64,000 bases of DNA from Fasciola hepatica. Lineage: Eukaryota > Platyhelminthes > Trematoda > Plagiorchiida > Fasciolidae. The stretch is taken from positions 2,962,001 to 3,026,000 of the forward strand of contig CANUEZ040000117.1 of the NCBI GenBank assembly GCA_948099385.1. Reading direction: 5' to 3'. Of the stretch, positions 54,165 through 64,000 are shown piece after piece; position 1 is the stretch's first letter; each line of letters opens with the position of its first letter. Made by a program: the position numbers and the translations under genes. The notes beneath the pieces were generated by a model. That model ran no database searches. It saw nothing but the letters and a program-made list of their open reading frames with translations, and was not told the origin of the DNA.

Positions 54165-57100
54165 GGATCCATTTTCACCAAATATTTCTTTGGTTGTCCC
54201 TCGTTCGCCTACAAAATGCATAATTGTCGTCACGAACGAGTCAGTGTTCAGCCTCAAGGCAACTTCAGTTTTTGCCTCCTGGTGTACAGACAAGAAAAAA
54301 GAGATGGTATTTCTTCTTTGACCCCATGCCTTTGCAGACAAAGATGGGGCCAAAGTGCCCCATACGTGAGACAGAAAAGCACAACCTCCATTACCCCACA
54401 GGGTACCTCGGCCATTACCTGCTGACCATAGGCCCCAGTTTTCCTCCGACAGGTCACATGCTCTCTATCCACTGCTGTTTGGGCGCTGATTCCCTTCATT
54501 ATCTAGTCAACGTTTGTGAACGGCCGACAGGAAATGCGAGGAGCCTCAGTATTTTTCTTGAAAATACCGGTGGCCTGCTATTAAGCTTTACGTAATAATG
54601 GGTAAGTAGAACTTTTGGATGTTCAAGCTCTGTGGGATATTTGGTACAGATCAGTTACCTATCTACACGAAACAGACCACTGAGCACCACGAAGCGAATT
54701 TCTCTCAAAGGACTCGTTGGATTACCAGCAAAAGCCCGAGTCGGGTCACCAAACTTCCCCCTCTGGGCTGCTCCTAATTTCGATAAGTTAGCCCCACTTT
54801 TCCCGCCCAAAGTGAGCCTTTCCAGATTAACTACGCCCCCGTTCCCGAGATAAAGCATGAGTGTAACGTAGGACATGGGGATGGTTGTCCACGCAAATGC
54901 CCATGAGTGTCTCCATCGGTCCAAGTGACTGCCTAAAACAGTCTCAATGTGCTTAAAAAGGTATCCAAATTAGCGGTAGATGGGGATTTTCTTCTCTGCA
55001 ATCCTTGTGGTCGAAGGAAAATTAAGAAATTAGCTTTGGTGCAATCGCAAAGAAGGGTAGGTCCCTCAAACGGATTCTCGTTTTCATCGATATACCTTAT
55101 CAAGCCAAATAAGTGGCATTTTCTACTGATCTAATGTCACCGCTGTGATGCCGCTGATAATTTGTGTATGGTCGCTAATCCGTTCTCCATACAGAAGCCG
55201 AAGCTACTGGAAATGTTTTCTGTGCAGTATTTCGTTGTCATCGAATCAGTCGAAGGCCGGGTTTGTTAAGGCAGCCCAGGTAAGGCTTTTAACTACTTGC
55301 CCCGTTTTGACTTTCAGCACCACGACAGAAAACTAGAACAAAATTATGGTAGCAGGCCTTACAGGACCCACGCCGGACTTTTGAGAAGTAATAAGCTTTA
55401 TTTCTTTTTGTCCGCTGGGATTCTCCGAGCGTTAGCAAATACTTTCCAACAAATTCTGAGTGCTTCAGATGATACATATAATCCAACTGATTCGTCCCTG
55501 GATCCGTCGTCACTGAGAATACTTTGGGCGATCCTCATCGAAAAATGCCCTTTCTGAGAGGGATCGCGCTTATGGGTAGGAGGGATTGATAGCGGTCCAT
55601 CCTCAATCCGTCTGACCTTTACGTATCAGCCATGCAGATAGGCGCGATGAGGCAACCAGGCCCGGAGGATCATACCAAGTACTCGGTTTTGCAGCATTCC
55701 TCTTTCATTGTTTGTTTTCTCGGGCATCGAGAACCAAAAGGCAAAACCTTTGGAGGCTTTATCTTAGTTGGCTCTTACTAATCGCTAGAAAATAGCAGCC
55801 GGTTGAGGCCGAGGAACAAGATCATCCGAAACTTCTTTTTCTGCGGGCAAAACTCCTAACCCGGGCGAATCAGGTGTCCACTTCCTCTGCTTGAATCCAG
55901 CATCCAACAGCAATTTCGTTATCCCGAAATAATCCACCTTCTTGCGGTTTGCGAACAGTAAGATACCTTCCTTTTTTATGGCCTTTTAGCCAACAGCTTT
56001 CAGAGCAGCGTGCTTCAAGCCCTCTCGGAACTGATTGTTTGCCGTAGCAACGTAAAATTAGCACGGGAGGGTGTCAGTATTGTTCTGAGCGGATTGACGG
56101 TCGTTTAATGCTTGCATGCCTTTGTAGAGAAGTCTTTTTTGGCCTACACAGGGACCATGATGCCCCTGTCTCTTTTGGGTGCCTTCGCTTGCAGCAGCAT
56201 CTACTCTGCATCTGGCACTATTCTGTTTGGTACTTTTGAAAGAGCGGAAATTTTTCAACTACTTTGGCAGTCGTGACGGGACACCGATGTACCGTGGTGC
56301 TAGAGTATAACGCTACTCACCTCGTGAGTCATTAGATCAGGCATCGGAAAAAGTCTACGAAAGGCTTGCCCGCTCCACTTCAAGTTTTTTGAAGGATATC
56401 TGGCTCATGCATTCATGAGAAATAGAGAGATTATCTCAAAAGCCACAAGGTCTGAAATCATCAGGATACTGCCATATAAAACCTTATTGCAGCAAAAGGC
56501 CTAAGGGTGGCTGAATGATCACTTGGAGCCTGCCACACATCCTGAGCCCAAGCCAGTCACTCTATAGGTGAGAGTGAGCTTTCGATGCTTCGATTCCTTC
56601 GACCGAGCTGCTCAGTGAGCACTCTTTCAAAGTTGACTTGGACTGGCCCAACCTTATGACCAAACTTCGGCCACCAATAGTGGTACCCTCTTCGACTTTT
56701 TCACCAGGCCACCAACAATACGCCGTTGTACCACCATTGCCTGTTTGCTCAACTCGTTGGCCTACAGCACCTCCTGAGCCTCTATCTGCCCTTCTACCGG
56801 GAGTTGGTATATTTCCACAAAATTCGACCCAGTATTTCTTCAATTCAAAATATCATCTCATGTCCCAAACCCCCAACCTCTGGGGCGTGTCGGGCTCCAT
56901 TCCTGGGGAAAGTTTATTAGTGCCTGCTGATCAAACAGCCACACAAACGCATATGAGCTGCTCCTTCCATATTAAACACCCAAGTGAAGCGTCCGCTAAA
57001 AAGGTATTCCCTCGGAGAAGAGTCATCCAACTGACGGCATCAACAGATTTAACTCGCCAGAAAGTCATCATCCAATTATTAGATGGTTAAATCTCACTCG

Positions 57101-57779
57101 TAAGGGATAATCAACAGTTATCACGACCTTGTACATTCTACCGGTATCCCACTTCCAAAACACATTTAAGCGTACCTCTACCTCCCCTCTTCCACCACGA
57201 AGACCGCACCGTATAAATTCTCTTTAGATTATTCGCTACAAATGTGACTTTCGCGAGTCACAATGTCAAATAGAGCTATCTTAGCAAATTTGCTTCCGAA
57301 ATGGTTGCTCCCGCTCAACCGCTGACTTCCCGTGCCGTCAAAGAATAAAGGCGATAATCTCAGCCATGGACAAAAACAGGAGAGAGACAGTCAGAAAAAG
57401 AAACAGAATGGAGCATTTACAAAGGTCCAAGCAGCTGGTAACTTATGAGCTAAAGGTACAACAATGATTAGCGGCTCTGTGGACAATCCTCACACGCATC
57501 ACAGCTCCAATGAAGCTGAAGTTTTTTGTAGTCTTTGCGTTTTCCACTGGCCGGAAGTTCAAAAATGCTAAAAATAGGTTCATCCGGTGTTTCTAAATGA
57601 GAATTAAATGGTTTTTGGAACACTGCGACTACCAGCATCAACCTCAGAAACCTGCCAGCGAATTTGATCAACTCTTCTCTGATACATGAATCCGTAATGC
57701 ATAAGAAAAATTCTTCACCCACGATTGTCCAATTGTTCTAACACAATTCCAGAAGCTTGTCTTGGCTTACTTTTCCGAT
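54165..57779. other. No firmly recognised feature
   Basis: Frames of 123 codons (54224-54595 plus) and 150 codons (56638-57090 plus) are the largest; neither shows a known domain. Frame 57722-57468 minus lies where the integrase C-terminus of gypsy relic H would continue, but shows no motif. Minus-strand 54924-54655 has a hydrophobic start (AFAWTTIPMSYVTLMLYLGN) and could be a membrane-protein fragment or chance. Confidence 0.4.
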
Positions 57780-57799
57780 GGTAAAATACATCAGCGGAT

Positions 57800-58240
57800 T
57801 TAATGCCTCTTAAATTCGAGCGAGGCGTTCGGGAACTGGAGCAAAATTGCTTGATTAGAACTTGTAGATCCGTGGGCTACATTTCCGTAATGAAGAAAAA
57901 CGTATTCCACTCCTGTTTCAGACCTTTCAACGTTTAAGGGACTGATCATCTTTACCGCACTGTTCACTGTGCGAAAGGCAGCGTCTGCCGTTCCCTTTAA
58001 AAGTGTATGCCTGAGTGGGTTGTGGATGGTGACATCCCGTTTCTCTTAGTCAGGTATCAACCTTTTCAGCTATGACGTGGCCTCCGTTATGCCTAATTAA
58101 AACGTGGGACACTCCTTCAGGACTAAACGTCTCCCTCAAGGTACTTAGTGTGACTTCCGCAATAGCTAACGTTCTAAGCTGCACTTCTGGTCAACGCAAA
58201 CAGCAATCAGCATTGATTGGGAAACGGACCACAGTAATCC
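57800..58240 (-). pseudogene. Gypsy relic H integrase core
   Basis: The minus strand reads PEVQLRTLAIAEVTLSTLRE, then TFSPEGVSHVLIRHNGGHVI (the LISDNG motif; the catalytic D is now H), LRETGCHH and, after a frame change, KGTADAAFRTVNSAVKMI, where the catalytic E is replaced by D. VEYVFLHYGNVAHGSTSSNQ and AILLQFPNASLEF continue as the usual end of the core (LLQYRN...LLFGR pattern). Two of the three DDE residues are altered. The order and spacing make the assignment fairly safe. Confidence 0.7.
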
Positions 58241-59199
58241 GCAGGCATTTTTCTCCGGAATTCGGAAGGTTCAGTCCACGGAGTTCATTTAAAAAGCAGA
58301 GAATATTTTTGTGTGCAGCACGGTCATACCGTTTAGAGAATTTTACAATATAACAACCGATTTCTGGCCACTGGCATGTGAGGCGATCCAGAGTCTTTAC
58401 TTCTTCGCTTCATAAATGACGGTAAAACCAACCAGATGACGACCATTGCCAAGGTGAGGAAGGAGCCACAAAGCTGCCACCCAGACCCGGAATTCTCCCA
58501 GGTGTCACAATTGCCTCCTCAATACTAGAAGAAAACTCGAGAAGTCGGTTCCTGATACTAGCACTCTACCATCGTTTCATTACAGAAAAAAAGCTCCAAA
58601 GTATCTAGGCCAGCCACGAGTTAGAGCTTTCCGGCTCACAAAAGGAGACTGCGTAAGTAGAGAACTTCGATCACCTGGAGGGCCCAACTGACAGTATCTG
58701 GATTAATAATCCACATGCAGAATTTTTTATAATCATGATGTTGGATGCCAAACTTATATGCAGAAATAGTTGCACGGCACAAAGGGGTGACTCCAGCCGT
58801 GGATTTATGCAACCGTTTATATTGTTCTCAGATGGTATGAGGTGCCTCAATCAGGAACAAAGATACAAATTTGTCCAAGCAAGTGTTCATGAAGATGTTT
58901 CGTAGATAAGTATGTAGCCAAAGCTTTGAGCTACTTCTGTAAAGAGCCTTTTTGGCAGTGTTGAACCGACGTGAAACACAGGCAACTGAAAACCCAGTGT
59001 GCTCTAACAGAGTTCTAAATTCAGTGAAAAAGGTATCATAGATGAGGCCAGAATGTAGTTTGGGATGAAAGAAAGTAAATATGTCTTGGTTTTAAGTTAT
59101 GACGGATAAACTGGAATGAATTTTTTCGCTTGGCTGACCACGACGGTAACCTGATGACAGAGCTGTAAAAATATATTCCACAGTTGAAGCAAAAAGCGG

Positions 59200-59880
59200 A
59201 AAAAAACGCGAGTAATATGGGAGAGAGACAACCAAGAAATGCGGTTCAGTAATTTTTCAGGAAGCACACGTCAAGCAAAATAACAGGAATAGAATTAAGT
59301 TGATAATCGGCCCCAGCCAAGTAGTATCCCAAAAATAAGGTCAACGTTATTGAGCGTGAACCTACAAAAGTCGGTAGGATATTCGAACCCATAAAAACGC
59401 TGCAATATCTTTCTGAGCTCATCACTGTGGGCTGATCGTGTGGGTGAATGGATAAAACCATCTTAGTGACATTCGACACCTTCGGTTTCTTCAATGATAG
59501 TATTCATGACAGGCTAAAGGTGACTGGAGGACGGCTCGGCCCACAGGGCAGTAGCTTTTATATGCATCAAGCAAACAGAGTAACAGTAACAGTGAGCTCT
59601 CGAGAACCTCTATGTGGGGGAATTCATGGGTAGGCATCCTTCAAGTCAATGTGGGAGAAGTGATTGGAGAGCTGAGCAGGACAGTATATTCTTTGGTTCT
59701 ACATTATTGCATATGCTCTGATGAAGCCTAGTATTCAAAGTGGTTCGATAATAGTCGTGTGCTTTTGGAGTATTCACGTCGGCTTTCAAAGGATTAACAA
59801 TGGGGGTCGCTTACTTGGATGGTAAATGGGTTCGAGAATCCAAAGTATCGAGAGCTTTCCTCGAAGGGTCTAACACAAAG
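59200..59880 (-). pseudogene. Gypsy relic H reverse transcriptase
   Basis: In order on the minus strand: ATPIVNPLKADVNTPKAHD, YRTTLNTRLHQSICNNVEPK, NHFSHIDLKDAYP (motif A with its catalytic D), then LPCGPSRPPVTFS (motif B region) and ETEGVECH followed by a stop where the palm YLDD should be. After it come HSDELRKILQRFYGFEYP and FCRFTLNNVDLIFGILLG (thumb). The motif order and NPLK...IDLKDAY style fit gypsy elements of the K02A2.6 type. At least three frame changes and several stops are present. Confidence 0.7.
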
Positions 59881-61506
59881 TCTTCCAAACCCGGAATCCC
59901 CGTCTACATCCGAGATTACAAGAGCTACCCTGATGAAACTTTAGGCCTCATAACACCGCAAAATATTTTACTGTGATTTATAGTACTGATTATTAATAAT
60001 TCAAGCAAAGAAACGTGTTTCTGTAATACTGGTGACATAGAGGAGCCAGTGTCCTTGATGGCCTCCAACTCAAGTACCAAAGGTCCAGTCTCGGTGTCGA
60101 GGGTAGAACAGTTCAATAAGTATCCGGCTTTTCGTGAAAGAAGTCGTTCATGAGTCCAAAATAGGAGAAGTGTGTCCAATGTTGGCCTTAGAAACAAAGT
60201 CTGTCTGGTGTGGTTCATTGTGGAGGATGACAGGACATAAGACAGAAAAAGGGCATAATTGAGAGAAGGATTTGAGATAAGAACGTCTGCTCAGCATGAG
60301 TATTATCTTCAGGAATTTGAATAAAACGACAGAATGTGGCCCGTTTTACCTTTTCTGAAAAGCTTGGCACCAAAAAATTATAGGCGGATCAGGAATCATT
60401 CTTTTCACACAAACCACTGCAAACAAGTGAATTCCGCACTTTAAAGGATTTGTTTCGAGCCTCCGGCGTTGGGAGGACAGTGTAAGTGATCAGCAGTTGA
60501 TGTGCATGGCAGATGGCTGCTGGTTAGACCCAAATGGCACTGTCACAAAAGTGGACCGATTTTCTTGTCTCCTGTGAGATCTAGCTCCGTCTGTGTTCAG
60601 TCAAACATGTGAAGTTTATTTTAATTCCCTCATCTGGCTAGTTACTTGTTTGTAGTTGGCTGACGAAACACTTTCGTCTTTGGTAAGCCGGTCGTGAATT
60701 AGCTTGAGCGCACTGTAAATTTCTCATCCAGCTGTTTCGCCAAGAGCAGTTTTGTCGGCCAGATGGAACACGTATTTAACGACGATTAGGCTTTGTTCCG
60801 GCATTCGGTACGAAAGCATTACCCGGGCTTGGGGATGCTCCGCGATAGTTTTCGACAATTCAAATGTGAACATTTTTCTTCGTTCTTTGTTACAACTCAC
60901 AGACCTGGCATATAGCTGCCAGAGAAGGCCGTGTTTTGCTTGGAGGTGTCATTTATCAGTGCGCTAAATTTTGCTGCGTGCACCGAGGAGGGAAATGTGT
61001 AAACTTGTCGAGGTAAACTAAATTTTTTCATTTACTTCGTACTTGTTGGTATCCCAGTCTCGAATTTTGGTGCGTTCGTGGAAGCTCCTTTTTAGTTCAC
61101 GCTTCTGCTTCATGAGCGGGTACATGAAGCGCTTCCACAATTTCGAAAAAAGGATGAAGGTTTGTAAGCCTGTACTCTGAGGCTCACACATGACCGAGAG
61201 TAATGTTTTCCGGTTGACGGGCAAATTTTACGGTGGAAATACGCGGAAGAACTTTGATCGGCCAGCAAACCGGTATGACTTTCTCAATACAACCATGTTG
61301 TTAAGCAGACAGCTCTCGACATGTGAGCTGCAGCTGGTGAGGCGGTTTTGGTATAAACACGTCCACTGTGACATAGTAGTTTAGAAGAACGAGGTTATAT
61401 ATCCGGTTTGGTTCCGTCTACCGGCAGAGATTTGTGGATTGCGATTGGAAATGTATTCAACCGGAGACAATCCATCGGCCCAAAGGTGAAGGATACACCC
61501 TCGGGG
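59881..61506. other. No firmly recognised feature; possible gag region of relic H
   Basis: Minus-strand frame 60218-59925 (97 codons) lies directly above the RT of relic H and would be the protease/RT spacer, but shows no DTGA. Near 60730-60620 minus, EIYSALKLIHDRLTKDESVS faintly recalls a gypsy Gag core. Neither is enough for a call. Confidence 0.35.
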
Positions 61507-61677
61507 GTACCACGGCGGTGGACTGAACGGGGTTGGGTCCCAGTATGTTTTACGCCGCCCTCCCGAAAGATAGTGGTTGCAAATATCACAAGGCTCTAAC
61601 TCTCACGTCTCAGGTACTTCCACAAGTCTGCACTGCAAGGCTCTTGTGGCAGATAAAAGTTAAGCTCAGTATAGTGC
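61507..61677 (-). repeat. 171-bp direct repeat, copy 1
   Basis: It matches 62871-63041 at 168 of 171 positions by eye. It starts (plus strand) GTACCACGGCGGTGGACTG and ends CAGTATAGTGC. Weaker similarity (ATACACC) continues about 15 bp to the left. Orientation is inferred from the A/T-rich tail of copy 2. No RNA polymerase III boxes could be made out. Confidence 0.88.
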
Positions 61678-62870
61678 AAAAATTCACATTTAATTTTGCC
61701 ATACACTTCCGTCCCACAAAGTCCAAACGGCATATTTCACTGAGGAGTACTTGTCATCAGAGCATCCCAACAGTCGACGATACTGTGACAGCTCGCTCTC
61801 TCTATCAGTACTTCTGTTCACCCACACGGCTGTAGCATTGCAATATCCTCACCTTGCAAAGATTCCCGCCCTCTCCATATATTCACATCTGAAAGACATC
61901 TAAATCACAGCGTTTTGATCTTTCGCCATCACACGGTCCATCTTTTGCAAAGAATACCAACAGATAGTATTTTATCTGTCAACTACTTCACCGCCCAACT
62001 TCGCAAAAGTATTCATCGATTGTTTTGTGCTTTTTAATATCCGGCGTTCTATCCCGGTAAATCTTCTGAGGCAATTTTGATCCTTGCGACTCTCTGGTCA
62101 TCATGTCCAGCCCTTAGACAACGATAAGCACTACGTAAATACCTACTTGCTGTTTATACAGTCTCTCTTTCGCAAACCGTGTATCTGCTATTTTCTTATC
62201 ACATCGATCTATCGCCCGGTTCCCATTTCCATTTTGGTGCATCATATTCCACATTTCTGAAAGTAAAAAATCCGCTCAACGATTACATATTTACGTCCGG
62301 CCACTCCTTTCAACATCATCTAGGCAATTTCTCTACAGATGAGTCTTTCTCTGAATATTTACCTGACTCAGCCAATATCCGGTCGCCCAAAGATACAAGT
62401 GTAATCTCAGAAGAATTTTTCTTGTTCTTTGTCCACAAATTCACCCCTTTCACCGTCCGATTCTCAATATCAAGCCGTTCCACAACCGCGGACGTCTACG
62501 ACCGGTTTACATCTCCATTGGAAAATTCTTTTTCCTCAATTGAACCAAGTTTCTGTCAATTCCATTTGATTCTGTCGTTGCGCAGTCCCCCATTTTGTAA
62601 TGATCTAGTAAGAGTCTACTACTTCCAACCATCTTCATCCTGACTCGGCCGGCTTGGCTCCCGGACCTTGAGTTGAAATTTCCGGGCGCCACCATAAAGA
62701 GTGATTTATTACTTTCTCCCATAATACAGAGTTCACAAACAGGAAACACCCTGTTAGAATTCGGATTCCACTTCCAAATGTACCGTTTGATCTTGCTTTG
62801 CAGCGTGCCTCGGGGTAATCCGAAACAAACCATTATCATTATAATTATCATTATCAATACACCTGCAAGC
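61678..62870. other. Unrecognised spacer between the 171-bp repeats
   Basis: A plus-strand frame of 154 codons at 62179-62643 is rich in Ser and Phe and has no known domain. The minus-strand frame 63097-62507 (196 codons) runs from copy 2 of the repeat into this region, so its length is partly due to the repeat. An A/T-simple stretch (ATTATCATTATAATTATC type) lies at 62831-62860. Confidence 0.4.
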
Positions 62871-63041
62871 GTACCACGGCGGTGGACTGAACGGGGTTGG
62901 GTCCCAGTATGTTTTACGCCGCCCTCCCGAAAGATAGTGGTTGCAAATATCACAAGGCTCTGACTCTCACGTCTCAGGTACTTCCACAAGTCTGCACTGC
63001 AAGGCTCTTGTGGCAGATAAAGGTTCAGCTCAGTATAGTGC
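62871..63041 (-). repeat. 171-bp direct repeat, copy 2, with A/T-simple tail
   Basis: Second copy of 61507-61677, with three differences. On the minus strand its end is followed after about 10 bp by a TAATGATAAT-type run (62860-62831). RTE-like LINEs and the SINEs they mobilise often carry such microsatellite tails, so the pair may be a short non-autonomous retroelement read on the minus strand. This is inference. Confidence 0.85.
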
Positions 63042-64000
63042 GTATGCAGGAGTCTAATAAAAATGAAGAACAGTTTTACGCAGGTTTCACATGACACGAG
63101 ACATGGAAGTTGGGTACGCTAGGCTGCACACTGTGTTGCAGTCCGATGGGTTACGCATGGTTTTCACGCGACCTCGACTGCCCCTTGAATGAAATCTGGC
63201 AGTGACTGAGGGCAGAAATTCGGAAATACGGGCATGTTTGAACACAACATGGTTGCCGTATAAGAAATTGTGAGTTAGAATTTTAGTAGTAAGGCTTTTC
63301 TGTTAGGTAATCACGCCACTAGTAGAGTGAAAACGGAAAACAGACACTCGAAAAATGGTCCGTCCAACGGTTATGCCTAGTAGGATATATTTAGGAGCGT
63401 GATTAGGCGAGTTCAGCAGGTACAGGATAGCTGAGGATCAAACGATAAGATTTAGTCCGCTGGAGGCACTGCGGTGGGGGCAACTCTTGCTGGTCCGTTT
63501 GACGGGACATGCTGAACAGTTCTAGCATGCCATTTGTGCGCCGAAGTAAGTGTCTCCGCAGCCAACAAGCAGGGTTTTGTTTATTCAAAACAATAGAAGT
63601 AGAGCACTCCGTGTAGCCGCAACTAGAAGCACGAAATGTGACTATTCTCCCAGTCACCAGTGGTCTGTTCCTTGTTAACATCTGCTGAAGGTCAGGAAGG
63701 AAACTAATTAAACGATGCTTGAAATATCAATGGGTATTTGGTCCCTCAGGGAGACCTGGCAACGGACGGCCCCAAGAGTGGATCTCGCACAAATGCAGAA
63801 AGCTGGAATACTGTCTGCCGTGGCCTCTAAGAGTGCCCGGTCATCGTGGGATAAAAATGTTTTGAAGGATAAAAAATGTAGCACCGAATATGTTGGGCGA
63901 AAATATTTCGATAAATTCCTCGATCACCTAGGCTTGGCTTCCTACTTTCTGGGTAATGAGCCAGACGTACTGATGCTGGTTAGACTACTTAACAGTTTCT
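63042..64000. other. No recognised feature
   Basis: The frame 63681-63403 minus (92 codons) and all others lack recognisable domains. The end of the window cuts through unassigned sequence. Confidence 0.45.

Larger units (their letters stand above)
57780..59880 (-). mobile_element. Ty3/gypsy relic H: RT and integrase, heavily decayed
   Basis: This gypsy pol on the minus strand is hard to see because stops occur every 20-60 codons. Reading frames by eye recovers RT motifs from about 59810 to 59220 and integrase motifs from about 58230 to 57800 in the right order, with the expected spacing for RNase H between them. It is distinct from the CsRn1-like family and from the RT relic at 10890. A possible Gag/protease part above 59880 could not be confirmed. 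No LTR was found. Confidence 0.68.

Noticed and set aside
54655..54924. Minus-strand frame with hydrophobic segment, possible membrane-protein exon
   Set aside because: Only one candidate membrane segment, no conserved family motif and no clear splice sites.
62507..63097. 196-codon minus-strand frame as a possible gene
   Set aside because: It overlaps the 171-bp repeat and an A/T microsatellite (a run of Ile/Met residues), has no known domain and no homologous frame of similar length at the other repeat copy.

Overview
This window looks like intergenic, transposon-dense DNA from an animal genome, most likely a parasitic flatworm (trematode or cestode). I infer this from the mix of families: Penelope-like elements (PLEs) with GIY-YIG endonucleases, Ty3/gypsy elements that resemble the CsRn1 group first described in the liver fluke Clonorchis (including a primer site matching tRNA-Trp), and several copies of one CR1-like non-LTR retrotransposon (LINE). 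I found no convincing host gene, rRNA or tRNA. There is no bacterial gene organisation.

Layout. 1-1475: 3' part of a decayed PLE (PLE1). 1486-4225: two nearly identical 630-bp inverted arms around a 1.4-kb LINE reverse-transcriptase (RT) relic (LINE G); a diverged third copy of the arm family lies at 32385-32680. 5478-5816 and 28891-29338: two copies of a dispersed repeat with two conserved hairpins. 8155-20790: a minus-strand field of CsRn1-like gypsy debris with three LTRs (10340-10607, 12573-12843, 17033-17298), and an RT relic from another gypsy lineage wedged in at 10890-11560. 23160-27222: plus-strand LINE A, with an intact ORF1 and an ORF2 cut off inside the RT. 27223-28640: minus-strand gag-protease relic of a third gypsy type. 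29430-31372, 32756-35766 and 38965-43478: minus-strand LINE copies F, B and C. 45360-46210: plus-strand LINE tail D. 51096-54164: the best preserved element, PLE2, with 282-bp terminal direct repeats (pLTRs) and an inverted partial terminal repeat at its left end. 57780-59880: a gypsy pol relic (H) that shows only when frames are read through stops. 61507-61677 and 62871-63041: a 171-bp direct repeat with 3 mismatches.

The parts do not form one working pathway. Each element would copy itself (RT plus endonuclease or integrase), and almost every copy is broken by nonsense codons, frameshifts, deletion or lost catalytic residues. The apparently youngest structures are the PLE2 terminal repeats, the 1486/3512 inverted arms and the 171-bp repeat pair, judged by the near-identity of their copies. 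I did not find a clearly new biological system. The best leads are the arm-repeat family, the hairpin-bearing dispersed repeat, and the terminal architecture of PLE2. Domain calls rest on motifs read by eye, and element borders are approximate unless a repeat defines them.
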